Below are positions 37,501-51,300 of a DNA stretch of 64,000 nucleotides, piece by piece (position 1 is the first letter of the stretch; each line of letters starts with the position of its first letter). The position numbers and the translations under genes were made by a program. Origin of the DNA: Psettodes erumei (lineage: Eukaryota > Chordata > Actinopteri > Pleuronectiformes > Psettodidae); assembly GCA_016785225.1 (NCBI GenBank), contig JAFBJZ010000600.1, positions 434,001 through 498,000 of the forward strand. The letters run 5' to 3'. The notes under the pieces are model-generated. The model did no database searches, was not told the DNA's origin, and saw only the letters and a list, made by a program, of their open reading frames with translations.

Positions 37501-40500
37501 CCCCCATTGATCCTGAACCTCAAGTGCTCAGCCTTTCTGTTTTATATTACTTAAAGTGTCCTGGTTGTATTGCTGATGGTATGTAGGTAAAATTGAGGGA
37601 ACTATGTGAATATCTGACATCATGCACCATGAGCAATCAGCTGGCACAGCTGGTATTAATCTGCTGTTGTTTTCCTGTCACCTCTGTCTGCTCCTGATGG
37701 TGGTTCTAAAATAAATCCAAATCTTTAGAAAACTGCCAATATGCCTCTGGCCCAAATTTGTACTCTCAATATAAGAGTAACTTTACTATTATATGGGCAC
37801 ATAAATTCCACAATGCTAAAAAACTGAGGTTAAAGTAGCATGTTCTATGCAAAGAAAATGCTGCATCTTCATCAGCAGATGAACCCTAGAATGGATGGAA
37901 GGATGGACAGATAGATATATAGTTGGATATGCTAATGTGTATGTTATAGCTCACAATATCCATCCCTTATCTTTTGTTTTTCATCTTGGAGAAGGAAAAA
38001 AAAAAAGACAAACCCACCAAACTCTTAAGAGTAAGAGGAATTATTGCTTGTGATGTAATCAGGAATAATAACTGTAGTGTACACTGATTTAATTTTTTAT
38101 ATAAACTGGAAAGGGACATAGGACATTTTGCATCATCTAATAAGTTCACAAAAGGTTAAAATGGTTATTTCCATCATTTTTCACCCTTTGGTTTAATTCT
38201 TTAATCACAAAGGTATATTTTATTATCTAAAGGCCATTTTCCATTATTGGACTTTGGAGTTATGATAATAACAGAGAAAGGTCACTGAAATTAAGGTAAT
38301 GGCTGGTCACATTATATCTTAACAGTCAGAGTACTGCTGGGTCATTGAATGGCTTTTGCTCTGCTTGTTATTTTCCAAATTTTCCTCTGAATAAAAGTCA
38401 TCGTTAATGTGACATCCAAATACATGTATTCACAGTACAAATATAGAGAGGAGCAAAGCTCAACAAAAACTCTTCTAAATGAATGTCAAAGCTTTAAATA
38501 AGCTATTTATGAGTTTAAAGTAAATTAAGGACTTTCAGTAAAGTCTGTCACCTGGACACCGCTGTGCTGACTGGCAACAGTTTGTTGCTCCATCCCTGTG
38601 AAGGACATTGGTTATGACAGTTGTGCCACTTGTATGCAGCTGCGTTGTTCGGCCAGAAAGACTGTCAGTGGGCACAGTAGCTGGGGACACACAAATGTAT
38701 GTATGCAAAAAACTCCAAAAAAATCATTCACATGAGCTTTTATGTGTTATATATAAAACACTGAACTTTTTCACGCAGCCTCTCTGAAACAAATAATTCA
38801 TATTGTTGTCAAATCATAGCCTCCTCGCAAACTTCTATTTCCTGTCTTCACAAAGCAAGGTCATTCTTATTCAGCATTCATAATGCAAATGTACTCAAGA
38901 AACGCATTAAGATAAGTCATTTCTGCTATTCTTCTCTTTCCATTATCTTATAATGGAGCTCTGCAGGTTTTTAACATTTCAGAATTAAGGGGTGTGATGA
39001 CTGTGATATGTCCTCGTTTCCCTGTCCATTATCAGGCACTGCTACAGATCCAAAAGCCACAGGTGCTAATGGCTATCCTTTTTACAAGCTGCCCATGCCA
39101 ACTTACATGCTGTAGTGACAGTTTGGGTCCAACTGTTCATGCACATGCACAGTCCATTTGTCTCTGCCTCTGAGGGTGTCGCTGAAACGCTCTTGTGAAG
39201 CCTGATGTGCCTATAAAAATCTCTGCTCGCCACAGAGAGTGAGAGGCAGAGAAAGACAGAGAGTGATGGAGAGATGAGGATATATTATATTAATGAAGCA
39301 TAGACAAAAAGGTCGATGTGATATGAATGGCAGAATAATAGGGTGATGGCGGTGAGTAAGCACAGTGGCGCCTAATCCATGCATTAATTAACACAAATGA
39401 GCGCCATGGAACCGGGAATGACTGACTGACATGCTGCGGTTTAATCCCAGCTCCAGGAGGAAGTGCTTTTGATTTATTTTGTAAAGTGTGTGATTATTTT
39501 GCACATTTTTCTCTCCCAGCATATCCTTGACATATGTGTCTTTTATTCGACACACTGCGTTCTAAATGCTGCTAATGATGATGAATCAGTAGCGACAGCA
39601 GCCTGGGCCACAGGATGAGTTGTTATTCAGATAGGGTGTGTGCGTGTTCATCTGAAGACTTATAAATGTGTTAGGGTTGACATTTTGACAGGCCTCGGCA
39701 AACTGTTCACATTGATTGATGTGCCAGCACGCTCCTTCTGGGCGCTTCCGTCCAATGAGATGCAGTGGCTGCAGTTGAAAGACTCCCCATTTATCAGCAT
39801 CTTAATTATACAACAGAGTGGCTCAAGACCTTGTTAGTCTAAGGGAAATAGCCATTGTTATGCTATACCTGATGTTGTGGAAGCAATTCCCTCTGTTTAT
39901 ATTGTGCCGTGGAGCTTGAGAGATAATGGATGATTTATGGGGACTTTTTTCCAGCCACTGGTTGAGAACAGAGGCACATTCACTAAACAAAAGCTCTACC
40001 ATCACACCTAGTACCAAAGAAGGTAATTCTGGAGGTGATACAAGGTGCACATTTATGTTTGCTATTGTGGGCTTGGCAAGTGGATTTCTGTACCCAAAAT
40101 ATCTGATAGAAGTGAGCAACAAAATAAGATGGGCTCTGGTGGTAGTTCATTTTTTGCACATCCCTGGGCTACTTAAGAACTCAGTTCCTAACAACTTCTA
40201 CCGAACATCAAAATTTCCATTAGTGAGCCAATTTCCTCCAAAATAATAAAAAAGAGCAGTCCCTTGGGGTGCACTTCAGAACTATATTAAAGCACTGCAT
40301 AACAGTACTTAATTTGGTTTTTATGCTCAATTTCACTGTGCATTTCTACCTTGAAGTTACACAGTATCTTCAGTAAGATATCTGCTTTACTTGTGGTGTA
40401 GCCAATCTAAGGAGCGTGGAACAAAATATCAATGAATTTTGAATCAAATACGCAGTGTCTAAATTAAAACACTTGTGTCGAATGCCTGAACTCCGGAACA

Positions 40501-42376
40501 AGACAGTGAAAGAGATAATCATGTGAATCAGGTCCTCAAGAATTCCATGTAATCACTGTAATTCCAGGATAATTCTCATCCCCTGATGGGAGCACGATCC
40601 TGCAGAATGAAAATGTTCCTCTACATAAACCATGAGTGGTCACCCAGTGGTCTGAAAAGCATGTTAATGATGGCCGATGGAAAAAAGATGTTTTGATAAG
40701 CAGACACAAAGCTAATTGATGATTCATGGCAAATTCCACCTTTAAAGGGACCCCAGTGAAAACACACATTCATTCCATTAAATATGATCAGTGTTGGTTT
40801 CATTCTGAATTACATCCTGTCAAAAATGGCCACTGGCACGACCAACAGGAGCTTTTTCATAAATCCTGATGCTTTTCTATCTATTATTTTTTTGTGCCTT
40901 TTACATTCCCATAACCAGAACACTGTTTTGGGAAAGAAACAATGAAAGCCCAGATGTAAGAGAACATTTTCCACAGAGAGAAATGAAATGAAGGGCAGCG
41001 CATTTGATCTCTCATGCTCATTCTCCTCTTTGACTGATTGCTTTCACTGAGATGTCATGAAACTGTCTCAAAGAAAAAAAGATGAGATGACTAACTGTGC
41101 TGAACTGCATATGGAAATTTGGTCAGTGCCGCAGATATGGCATCTAAAAGTAGCAGTAAAACAATAACTGAAGTCCTGTCCTACTTTCAAACTAGCTTGT
41201 GTCCCATGGCCTTCCTTCTTAGAATAGCACAAATGACATAGTTCAGCTTTTTTGGAAACATTAACCAAAGAAACTGCAAAATTATCCATGGAACAAATGT
41301 CTTAATGGGGCTTTGTGATGACCGTAACCAGAACCAAATCACCAGAGTTTCTGAGCAATATTCAATGGTATTTCTCAACCAGTAGCAAGGGCTTTAAACC
41401 TTTTAAACATCAGGGTGTGTCCCAGTTTATTATCTCAGAAAAACTCTTTATTAGTAATGTCACTCATAAAGCTATTCCCAGTGTTGACATTCGAAGGAAG
41501 GAAGTGTATACTTGTTTATAAAAACTCAAGATTTCCTTTGCAAGTGAAATTATGTGGTCTTTGTTCTTTCAAACGTTACACAGTCTCACCTTATCCAACT
41601 GCCTTGACTGCTTCTGATCTGTTCCCCAGCATTTACGGCAGTGAGTGTGAAATCAGGTTCTTGCAATAATCCTCTGTTAGTCTGGGTCAACACATTGATT
41701 CACATGCTTCAAATCCTGATATTTAATGTCATCTACTGTGCTGATAGAATAAAAGAACAAGCAAGATTTTCCATCAGCACAATGACAGGATTTACAGGGT
41801 GATGTATTTCATAAATCACTTGCGTCCGGCCTGACAAGGGTGACTGTGAATCCATGGAATTTTAAACTGATTGGGATCCTCTGAGCGGCACAACGGAATG
41901 GGACTTTGAATTGTGTGTGTTCAGTCCTTAAACTGCATTTTTGCACCCTGAACAATGTCCTTGGTGGATGTGTAGCTGAAAAATACTACAGATGAGTGTA
42001 ACTTTTTAAAATTACTCCAGCACAAACATATGGACGATTTTTCTTTCTATCAGTGCCGCAAATCAGAATTAGAACAATGAATTAAATCACAGGACCAAAG
42101 CAAATCTTCAGTGTTCAGAGCCTGACCTCGATGATGTGACATAATGCGAACAATACAAAAAATGTGTTTTAAAACAAATAAAAGCAATCTTAAACTTTTC
42201 CCGTGTTTCTCATAACACCCACAGGACCAAATTGCTACGCGGACACAGCAGTCATACCGGCCGGCCGGGAGGTGAAGATTGATGAGTGTACAATCTGCTA
42301 CTGCACATACGAGGAGGGCACGTGGCAGATTGAGCGTCAGGCCACCTGCAGTAAGAACGAGTGCCAGCGGAGCTAG
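28565..42376 (+). CDS. vwc2: Brorin, von Willebrand factor C domain-containing protein 2
   Basis: Secreted neural BMP antagonist with chordin-type cysteine-rich repeats. Coding exons: 28644-29297, 30730-30859 and 42225-42376 (TAG). Phases close, giving 311 residues (human 325). The start is ATG 28644; readings further upstream lack an in-frame ATG. Seen: a signal peptide (residues 1 to about 24, AEVLFVLGFLMSS core); a low-complexity polar segment with sequons NRT (77) and NRS (82); the brorin-specific YAYPDYRGKGCMDESGF (about 131-147); VWC repeat 1 (about 141-204, CPCLCTDEG, SQCCPQCK); VWC repeat 2 (about 204-262, VSPCEKCRC, DQCCPICK); and a third half-repeat (NCYADTAVIPAGREVK, CTICYCTYEEGTW). 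It ends TCSKNECQRS. The long pre-VWC segment and the near identity of the VWC repeats to human brorin favour VWC2 over the shorter VWC2L. A short uORF opens the exon at 28565. Confidence 0.95.
29298..30729 (+). other. VWC2 intron 2
   Basis: It runs from donor AAG/GTGAGC to acceptor TTATCCAG. No further exon, transposon or RNA gene is recognisable. A poly-G run sits at about 29948-29958 and a purine-rich GAGAGACAGA stretch near 30.54 kb. Confidence 0.6.
32948..32991 (+). repeat. 22-bp direct repeat, two copies
   Basis: Two head-to-tail 22-bp units begin GAGATACAATGTATTT and end CTATC. They differ at one base (T/A at unit position 17). The second unit overlaps the left arm of the adjoining hairpin. 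A short (ACTACAAT)n run follows at about 33030-33053. Confidence 0.85.
32985..33021. repeat. Perfect 17-bp inverted repeat with 3-nt loop
   Basis: Left arm TACTATCAGGGATGGCT (32985-33001), loop GGG, right arm AGCCATCCCTGATAGTA (33005-33021). All 17 pairs match, so strong hairpin or cruciform potential. Confidence 0.95.
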
Positions 42377-42720
42377 AGCCTGGCACATTGTGGGGGGACA
42401 TTGGCACGCAACACCAGCGCCAATCCGCATGTAAACTCTCGGCCTTTCACCCAGTCAACCGGACATCAGGGTCGGACAGCAACCCTCGAGCATTTGAGCA
42501 TTTATACTGTAGTCACTCCTGCATTACTGAAAAATGCTTTTATGAAAATTTATAATCCACACACAGAATATCTATTTATCTATGTATTAAATTATTTATG
42601 AATATATTCAAATATAGGGGTCATTAATGCTGAACTAGTGAAAAAAAATATTTTTTATAGCCTCTGTATTTTAATAAGCAATGTATTGGACCAGAGGTCA
42701 ATAAAACAACAGAATGTATA
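42377..42720 (+). other. VWC2 3' UTR with polyadenylation signal
   Basis: AT-rich sequence follows the TAG. The first canonical AATAAA is at 42700-42705, about 325 nt after the stop; a second lies at 43033-43038. Either could end the transcript. Confidence 0.6.
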
Positions 42721-45572
42721 GAACACACACAGCTGTGTTTGGAGATGAAAACCTCGATGTCTCGACATGTGGTGTCATCTGACAAACCCTGACACCCGCC
42801 CCTCTACCACCAAAGTGCAGACTAGACGTGTGCGATCACTTTCAAAATGGTAGGTAAAGATTTGCTGTGTGGGATGATCAATTGCCGAGTTTAAATCAAG
42901 GCGTGAAACAGAAGGGAATTCAACAGGACTTGACTGTTTCCTGATTTCTTTTATCTTTTTTGGATGTTCAAATGTGTTTTGATTTGAAAGTGCTTTTTTG
43001 TATTTCTCTTGGTACTGTGCGTTCCTGTTTCAAATAAATGCCAATCTGTGCTCAGTAAATGCTCAAGTGGTGCTTTTCCACTGAAGGTCTTAATGGTTAG
43101 TTTTTGCTGAAAGGATGATGTTCTACATATACAGTTCAAGGAAATGTTCACAGTTTCAATTGAGTCATCAAATAATGCTGGAACAGTCAACCCAGATCCT
43201 TCTGGAATAAATGATTTGGCATTTCAGATATCACAGGTAACCTTTGAATGTGACAAACATAAACAAGCCCACTCTTTAGATGTAAGCATTTTTCTGTTTT
43301 GATGTCTTAGGATGAGAAGTGTTTGTGGGAAAGCTACAGGTAAATATTTAATGAAGTGTCGAAAAGATATTTAGTTATTTAGTAATGCTGCGGTTTAATT
43401 TCCAATAGTTAGAAGCATCTCAATTTTAACAAGAGAGGTTAAAAGTGAGAATACAGAATCTCCACAGTTGCCGCTGGATATTTGGCTCCATTAATAAAGG
43501 CCAGACTGGACACTCCAATGTCATTGATCCCAATTTGCTTCCAGAATTTTGAAATTGAAAGGTCATATGGCTTGTAGCATGTTTTTTACTTGCCTTCATC
43601 TTCAATTTGAGGATGAGGAGTAATGAATGCATGCATTTGGCGAAGCCATGGGGCCAATTGACTGGCAGATCAAAATGATAATTAATATTTTAAGTCCATG
43701 TTAGGGCTACTGAGGGGCAGGCTGTGATAATTGGATGCAGATGTTATGTTTCTGTTTTTTTCCTGTTCTGTGACTTGCATTGGCAGTGTGGTGCTCTCGG
43801 TGTCACCCTTGGCAATGTACCGGCCACGCAGTAAAAATCTTTGATCAAGGGGTTGCCAGACAACGACGCTGGACCTCCAGCAGCGAGGCGTGCCTGTCAG
43901 CCAGCCGGAAGGATTGAGGTAAATTAGCCTAAATGCATGTACATGCTATTCTCACAGCCGAGGGGGGGGCACCACAGATCTATTAAGGTTTTCTGGTTAG
44001 CCCTAACTCCTCGGTTTCTGTGACTCTGAGGGATCTCTCAAACCAGAGTCATTCATTCAAGGAAAACAGGATTTGTGCATGTGCATATAAGTTGTAAATG
44101 ACTGTGGGATTTTTCTTTCCTATCCAAAAATACTCACTTGTAATATGCAGAGCTCATTTTTAATGGGCCATGTTCTTCCGCCTCAAATTTCTTCTGTTTA
44201 GGGGTATTACTATTGTGCCATCGCTCTGTTCCTTCATTTTACAAGATAATACTCTTTTTATACCTGTTATTTCTGATTTCCTCAAACAGTTTACCTGTTG
44301 TGTCTAAGCCTTTGAAATATCTGTCATCCCCATCTGCTCTGTCCAGCTCATTTACATTCACAATTGGCCACAGATCAGTTCATATTCCAGCAGTTATATT
44401 CATGATCAGTTCTGCGCATGATTGGATACAAGAATGGCGTGATTAGGACAGCTAATAAAGTCTACTCATCACAAATTGGGCTGGGTCTTTTACTTTGACA
44501 TAAAAGTCCCAGTAGAGGCAAGCATCTAAACTTGTTCAAAGACAGGCCATTAATTGGACACATCTGTTGGAGAAACCCATAAGAGATTAGTTGGGTCTCC
44601 CCAGTGCTGTAACTATGTAATTAGGCTTCTGCCCTGATCTGGGCTATATGTAGTGTTGCCCTGAGAATCGATGTGTTCATGTTACAGTAGGTGATGCAAT
44701 TCATTATTCATTCAAAGCAATGAGGCAGCTCTGTCATTTGAAATGAAAGCTTTGAGAAACCCTCTGGTCAACAAAGGAAAGTTGAAAATTGCCTTTCCCA
44801 TCAGCATTCAGTTTCACAATCGCACTTTTATTAACTCAAAAATAAAAGAATAAAACCAAAGGTCCTCCATGGTAACTGGCCCTCGAGGGATGATAAAATA
44901 TGCTGTACCTGTAACGAAGTTAATCTTTGGGAAATTCCACTAACCTTTAAATACATTTCAAACCCAATTAGTCATCAGTTAAACCTTAAAGTCAACGTCT
45001 TAAACATCAGCATGTTAGCATTGCCATTGTGAGTGTGGTAACTTGACTCTTAACATTTTTCTAAAAGCATTGCTCTGCCGACACCTCCTCCTGCAAAAGC
45101 TGTAGACTTTCAGGCAATATCTGAAATAGACATGTCTGGAACAAGTGATGATGATAAGTAATCATTTAGATAATTTAGAAGCAGAATTGGTCAATACCTA
45201 CACTCTTTTAGTACAGCTTAGTGTTATAAAAGATTTACAAGCAATTAACTAACCCTTTTTAAAAACACTTGCATTTAGGTTAAACTAAATAGAAACACTT
45301 AAGGTAGCTAACATACACACCCTGAGAAATACCATATGATTTCCTTGCATTTGTGTTAAAAAAAAGACAATGATAATTGACTTTCCCATAGATACTGTAT
45401 TTTTGTCAGTAGTATTTTGAATTTCTGAGATGTTCCACCTTTTTTGACATCTTCAATATGTTTTTCAGCATTTATATATTGAAAAGTTTTCCAGAGCTGG
45501 TTGATTAAGTCTTTGCAGTGAGTGAATTTTGTAAAGCCTTATTGAGACTTTTGAAATGATAATAAGTCACTT

Positions 45573-45606
45573 TTTATTGTTTCATGAAATTTCATGAAAC
45601 AATAAA
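45573..45606. repeat. Perfect 34-bp palindrome without a loop
   Basis: TTTATTGTTTCATGAAA (45573-45589) is followed immediately by its exact reverse complement TTTCATGAAACAATAAA (45590-45606). Confidence 0.97.
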
Positions 45607-48074
45607 TGTCATGTTGCATTATAACATAAAAACAGAAGCGATGTCACAAGCATGTCAAGACTTAAAATTAATGTTTTTGCAGCTTGTACCACTTTAAAGG
45701 TCAAAACTTTTTTTTTTTTAAAGCCAAGCTTTAGATCAAACCACTTCAGTGCCAGCTTCAATCAGAGTTTTGAAAGTTCAGGTTTACTTTCATGATTCCC
45801 CATGCACAAGTGTTGGAGTCAATGGCCCTATCCCTCTGCAGTTTTATGAAATGCATTAAAGGCTTTGTGAGACAGATTTGACAGAGGTGACAATGTTATG
45901 CGAGCCCATAATACAGGAAAATGAGAAAAGGTTCAAAGTGGAGTTTTTTTTCTTTCTGCATCTGTACCAGGCAGTGTTATTGCACACTACATTAAGATTT
46001 CACTTACCCATAATGCTGCAGTGATCTACCTTCTCACTAGGTAGATGTGAATAATGATGTAGGATTTTGTTTTCTTGTTGCATTTATCTTCAGACAGGAA
46101 AAAAACAGATGACAGCTGTAGGCTATGAATATTTTATGTTACATTTGCAGCATTTATTTCAATTTCTGAGGGAGCACTGAGCTCTTAACCCAAATCACTT
46201 GAAATAAAAGAAGGCATGATATCGCTAAGTGCATTTAGCCTTTCTGCTTAATATGGGACTGTTATCAGTTCATTAGTAGATTTCCGATTCTTCTTTCAGG
46301 GAGCTGGGCCCTTTGAATTTCTGCTGTGAGAATACAGAGTAAATTCCAGCCCTCTCTTTCTCTGATGGTGACTTTATTCTTTCAAATTCCACTGTTCTGA
46401 ACATTAATTTCACTGGACAGCTGCTAAATGCTAGTAAAATGCTTTGAGGTTTCTGTTTGAAATGATTTCTAAGCACATCACCTCAAATCCATTAAATCCA
46501 GCTTTGAATCTTTTGACAGCTCTGCGAATCGTCCACATGTAACATTCCCATGTGATTACAATGCTCCTTGATCAATCTGAGTGAATCACTTCATGATTGA
46601 GCGCCTGGGTCTCCAGAGTCTGGGGCCTGAAATTGTCCTTTATAGATCTGGTATTATATCTCTAGCACTTCTCCTCTGCCATTAGCCAGACATTCACATT
46701 TTCAATTTCACCTCTCTGCCTTGTCGTGCCTCCAGATGAGGGTGAAACTCACTGTTGCAGTGTTGAATTGTCTTTGGATACATATATCTGTGTCACACAT
46801 CTAACCCAGTGACAGATATGCTTTAATTAACTACATCTGGGTTTTACAAGGATGGGACATGGGAAGCAAATGACTAACTTAGCTTTGCTTCGGTGTCAAG
46901 AAGTAATCTAAGTCTGAGAGAAAGCAAATCCTCTATTTTCTCTCAATGACATGGGTCGGATAGGTGACTGCAGGTTGAATCTGGCCCTATCCATCACGGG
47001 TTGTTATAGGCCAGGTAGGTGAGTGATAAGGCTCAGCGCCTCTTGGAGGACATCGTTTCAGCATTTCATCCACAACAGGCAGCCCTCACCAATGTGACCT
47101 GCTTGCTGAACACTTTTCAAGGGGGGAGTTCAATTCAGTGAAGCACTGCTGAGCCACGCACATCTGCATAAGTTGCTGTCAGACTGGAGATAGTATCGTG
47201 GATTGTTAGGTTATCATAAAAGAAACAGCTTTTGTCTTAGCCCTGCAGAATACTAAGGTTTTGTATTTGCCAAACAACATTCATCCTAGGGTATTCATTT
47301 TTTTTATTTCCTGCGGGCCCTGTATGGCAATTCATCATTCAGGTCTTGATACATACTGTGAGAATGCCCAATGAATGTATTAGTAACTGTGTCACATGCT
47401 GCTGTACATTCCCCTGGGATATTTTGCATATGAAAACTGTAAGGATCTCACACCTCAAACTGTATACAACCCCGTTGAGTTTGTGTTTAGCTTTTCTGCC
47501 CTCTCAAAGGACATAAAAAGCAGAGAAGAAATGGGGGTTCAGGCTGTGGTCGACCAGTCTGTGGCTTCTTTACCATGTTTAAGTTTCAGAAGCAGGTAAT
47601 TTCACTTTAGTCGAAGGAAATGTGGTTTAATAATGGAAACCAAGGTGTGAGGCACAAGTCCATCTTTCTGAGCAACAGAGAAAGTCCATTACCTTCAGCG
47701 TTTCTTTGTGTAATGCAGGGTCTTATTCGTAATTGAAAACCAGAGCTGTGTTATTGCACAGTGTTGTTCAGTAGGCCACTGTGTTAGATAGAGACAGAAA
47801 TATCCTTAAAAGTAGAATGATCTGTAACAAAGCTGCTGATGTACCTGCTTCCCCATAAGATGAGCTCTAACAGCACCATCCTTCATGATGTTAAGTGACA
47901 CTACATAAAAGTATTTATCACAGTGGGTTTTTTATATACCTTAGAATTTTCTTCTTTTAGGTTGGTTTCTGAACTACCACTCCACACAGAAATTGGACCC
48001 GTTGAACCATGTATGCATAACGTTTAGGTAACTATTTAAAGTGTTTATCCATGACATTTATACATTACTGTTGG

Positions 48075-48320
48075 CAGTGTCACGGTGTGTGTTAGTTAGT
48101 CCTTCCTGTTTTCTTTCTCTCTCCATCTCCCCTTCTTTTTCCCATCAGGTGCTAATGAACTGATTAGGTCTCACCTGTCTGATGTGGAGCTGGCCAATCA
48201 GCATCCAAAATCTATCAATTAAATGGACCTGCCTTCAAAAATACAGGGATGGTGGGGGGTGTCTTTGCTTTGCTTTTCTTTGCTCTACTCTACTGTACTC
48301 TACTCTACTCTACTTGTGGC
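48075..48320 (+). repeat. Probable interspersed repeat with (TCTAC)n tract
   Basis: A C/T-rich block containing CAGTGTCACGGTGTGTGTTA, GGTCTCACCTGTCTGATGTG and a GGCCAATCAGCATCC stretch is followed at 48282-48314 by an interrupted TCTAC pentanucleotide array. Word content resembles untranslated tails of fish retroelements. Family not identified. Confidence 0.4.
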
Positions 48321-51300
48321 CTGCCTGAACTGTCTTGCTTTGGGAAAAATTGTGTACTAAAAAAAGTCTGTGGTGGGTAGTTTGAGGACATGAGATATGT
48401 TTGTTTCACTCGAATTGTTTCTTTTGTCTAGATACACTAGGTTACTGATTGGTGCCACCTTTGTACTCATTTGGAAAGTTAAGATAAGTTATTCAGGTCT
48501 TTTTTTGTGATTTCTGGTTTGAGATATTACAACTCCGACTGTAGTTGGTGTGAGATGTGTCCTGTGCAGTCAAGCTGGAAGCTTAGTTATATATTTTTCC
48601 AAAGATCAACAACATACCAATTCGTAATCCCAATGTCTGTTTTTCTCCCAAAACAAAAACAGTATATGAATATACTTTTAATCAAATCATATTTTCCATT
48701 TTTCTTGAGATGCACCACAATCTTTCCATGTACCCTCTGTCAGCAGCAGAAATAATCCTGTTGGGGAATCACTGATTTAAAACACCAGCTGGACAGCCGT
48801 GGCATCGGAGCTTTTTTTTTTTGTTCACAGTGTTTTCATGCATGTAAATAGGTTTGAGCTGTGCATTTTAATAGGTATAAATATGCCAAATCTCTAGTCA
48901 TCAACTTAATTGGTTATTTCTGAACAACATTTGTTAGTGTTACCCTTGATAGTCCTCTATTTTGTAAAGTCATGGGCACAATTCCTTGTAAACAGATTAA
49001 TTCCTGTACTGATGTGAGACCTGATCAGGTCACTATCGCTATAGTGAGAGTGCCCCCCCCACCAGTTATTTCCTTTGCAGTCGCTGCAGGAGGATAGGCA
49101 CTGTTATCCCAGCTTACCCATGATCTACAGCTGCTTGTGTATCTGCTGTAGTCAACATATTCATCACTGAAAGTGACATTGCATTATGCTGACTCTCCCC
49201 TGGGGAATGTTAACATTAAACATCATGCTCATGCAGCATCATGATATCCCGGAGGGTGCTTTGTGGGGGCAAGAGTGTGTGTGAAAACTTCCATATTAAA
49301 AGCATTATAAGCAGCAGATTTTTCTCTCCCGCCTCCCTCATGAAAAATGTACAGCGGCATATTCATTACTTCATTGAGCTAACTGAGTGTGACAAGCAGA
49401 GAGCTGCGGCAACCGAGGGCAGGGAAGCAGCACTACAATAAAGCCTTTGGCCACTCTCTGAGGACACGGCTACCCCTGCCGCTCATGGGAGCATCGTCTC
49501 TGCGCTCGGTTTGGATTTTTCCAAAGGGGTGAAAGTGCCGCACACAACATGAGACAGAGTTCACTTCAGCCAATTTGCCCTCTAATCTAATGCATGCATG
49601 GTCATCAGGCAGTAATCAATTCACTGCCTTTACAGTGTGATGAATGTGACCCATGAGCTATTACTTAGGACCCTTATGCTATAAATACGGTCATGCATTT
49701 TCATCAGTTTGCGATGTACAGACATAATCCCAGAAGTGCTTGCATTAAGCATTAGACACGGGACTCTATGTATGCACTGTATTGTATATCATGCATACAA
49801 AGAAACAGCTGGATATAACTTTCATGAGATAAATAGCCTTACAGGTATATCTGCAGGAGCCTAATGCATCAAAGCTTTCCGTAAATAGAAATAACATGAA
49901 CAATTGCAAACATTAGCATCTGTCAGTCATGTTTTCTGTTCAATTTCTTGAAGATTTCTGATTCCCTAGCACAGTTTGTGATGAAGGATGCTGTCTGTCT
50001 ATATTTCGGAGCCTCCTTTCCACTCTTGGATGATCCATTCCCTGTGCCTTGCAGCCATATTTCCTCCCAGCTCTGCCTGTCTGATCCTGAGGTGTCATCC
50101 TGGGTCACCCACAGCGCTGCTGTCTGATTAACAAAACTAATGCCCTGCCCAGAGCAGCATCAGCCCATATTGTCTTCAGCCACAACACACCAATTGTGAC
50201 TTTGCTTTGATGACCCTCTACAACAGCAGCAGCAACAGCAGCAGCAGCCCCAGTGACAACAGTGCATCTCAATCCAAAGCAACAGTTTCTCTCAGATGAA
50301 TGCAGCCTGTGCAATTTAGTGGCTGCTGCACTGTAACATTGGGGCCTGGCACCATGGGCGAGATCTGAGATTTAAATAATTTCTGAGACTGTGGAGGAGT
50401 CTAGAGAATGGCAGACAAGCTGACTAATAACACAGGATTCAGTAACAAGGGCTGCTCCGATGGTAATGGCTGCTCACTCCTGAAATATCTGATTCCTTGC
50501 AAAAAAATACAGTCATCTCAGGCTGAGGTTGGTATTTAAATTCCCACAACAGACAAATCCCTGAAATAATTGGGATACAAAGCACAGAGGGGATTTTATT
50601 TTGGTACATGGAGGAATTTCTGATATGGGAATAATTAATGCATTCCAAATGCAATAAATCATGTGGACCTCTGGACCTATATAACCTCATTTATTACAAG
50701 TGTGTGACTAAACAATCAGCACAGCCCCCCTGAGACCTTAGATTGATGCAACAAATGGTATGTGTTTTTTTTATCTGGTGAAAGAGTCCACATCAAATCT
50801 CACAAGTGTCGTTTGTGCTCTCCTTTTGTGGAGGAACATTGTGTTGTAGTCAGGCATATTCACCACTCAGCTAATAGAAAAACTCTAATTAGGCTATTTT
50901 TAACACATCCTTTTCAACAGCTCTTGGGTGTTTACATTTGCTAATGACAGCCTGAGTAAAAATCATCCATCAGCGAGCATCGCCATCATTGTCACTAACA
51001 CATTAATATGAAAAATTCCAGCCAACCAAGCTGCCTTCACTATTTATATAAAGCACGCATATGTGACTACAGTATGCATACATATCATTCTGTGGCATAT
51101 TTATATTTACACATTACATTTCAGCAAACTAAATAATAGCCACTGAAGGACATACTATGGAGGGTTTTTTGGTCTAGTGACTGTCAGATCTCCACATATA
51201 CCAGATTGCACCCTTTGTAAAAACCCTATTTGCCTCAAAGTGATTTACATATTTTTCACTTACTTTATTGTCAGCTTCAGAAAGCTTACTTGTCAAGTCT

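Larger units (their letters stand above)
30860..42224 (+). other. VWC2 intron 3 (11.4 kb)
   Basis: It runs from donor AGCG/GTGAGT to acceptor AACACCCACAG. No exon is recognisable. It holds the hairpin-bearing element at 32.6-33.6 kb. Two compositionally balanced stretches rich in TAATTA/ATTAATTAA homeodomain-type cores (about 34.43-34.75 kb and 39.35-39.63 kb) look like possible regulatory elements; conservation is not testable here. Confidence 0.6.

Noticed and set aside
42050..42430. 126-residue minus-strand open frame
   Set aside because: It is the antisense shadow of the last VWC2 coding exon, which matches brorin on the plus strand.
50220..50255. CAG/CAA run as a possible polyglutamine coding exon
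   Set aside because: Short, interrupted, with no flanking coding frame or splice sites; a simple repeat only.
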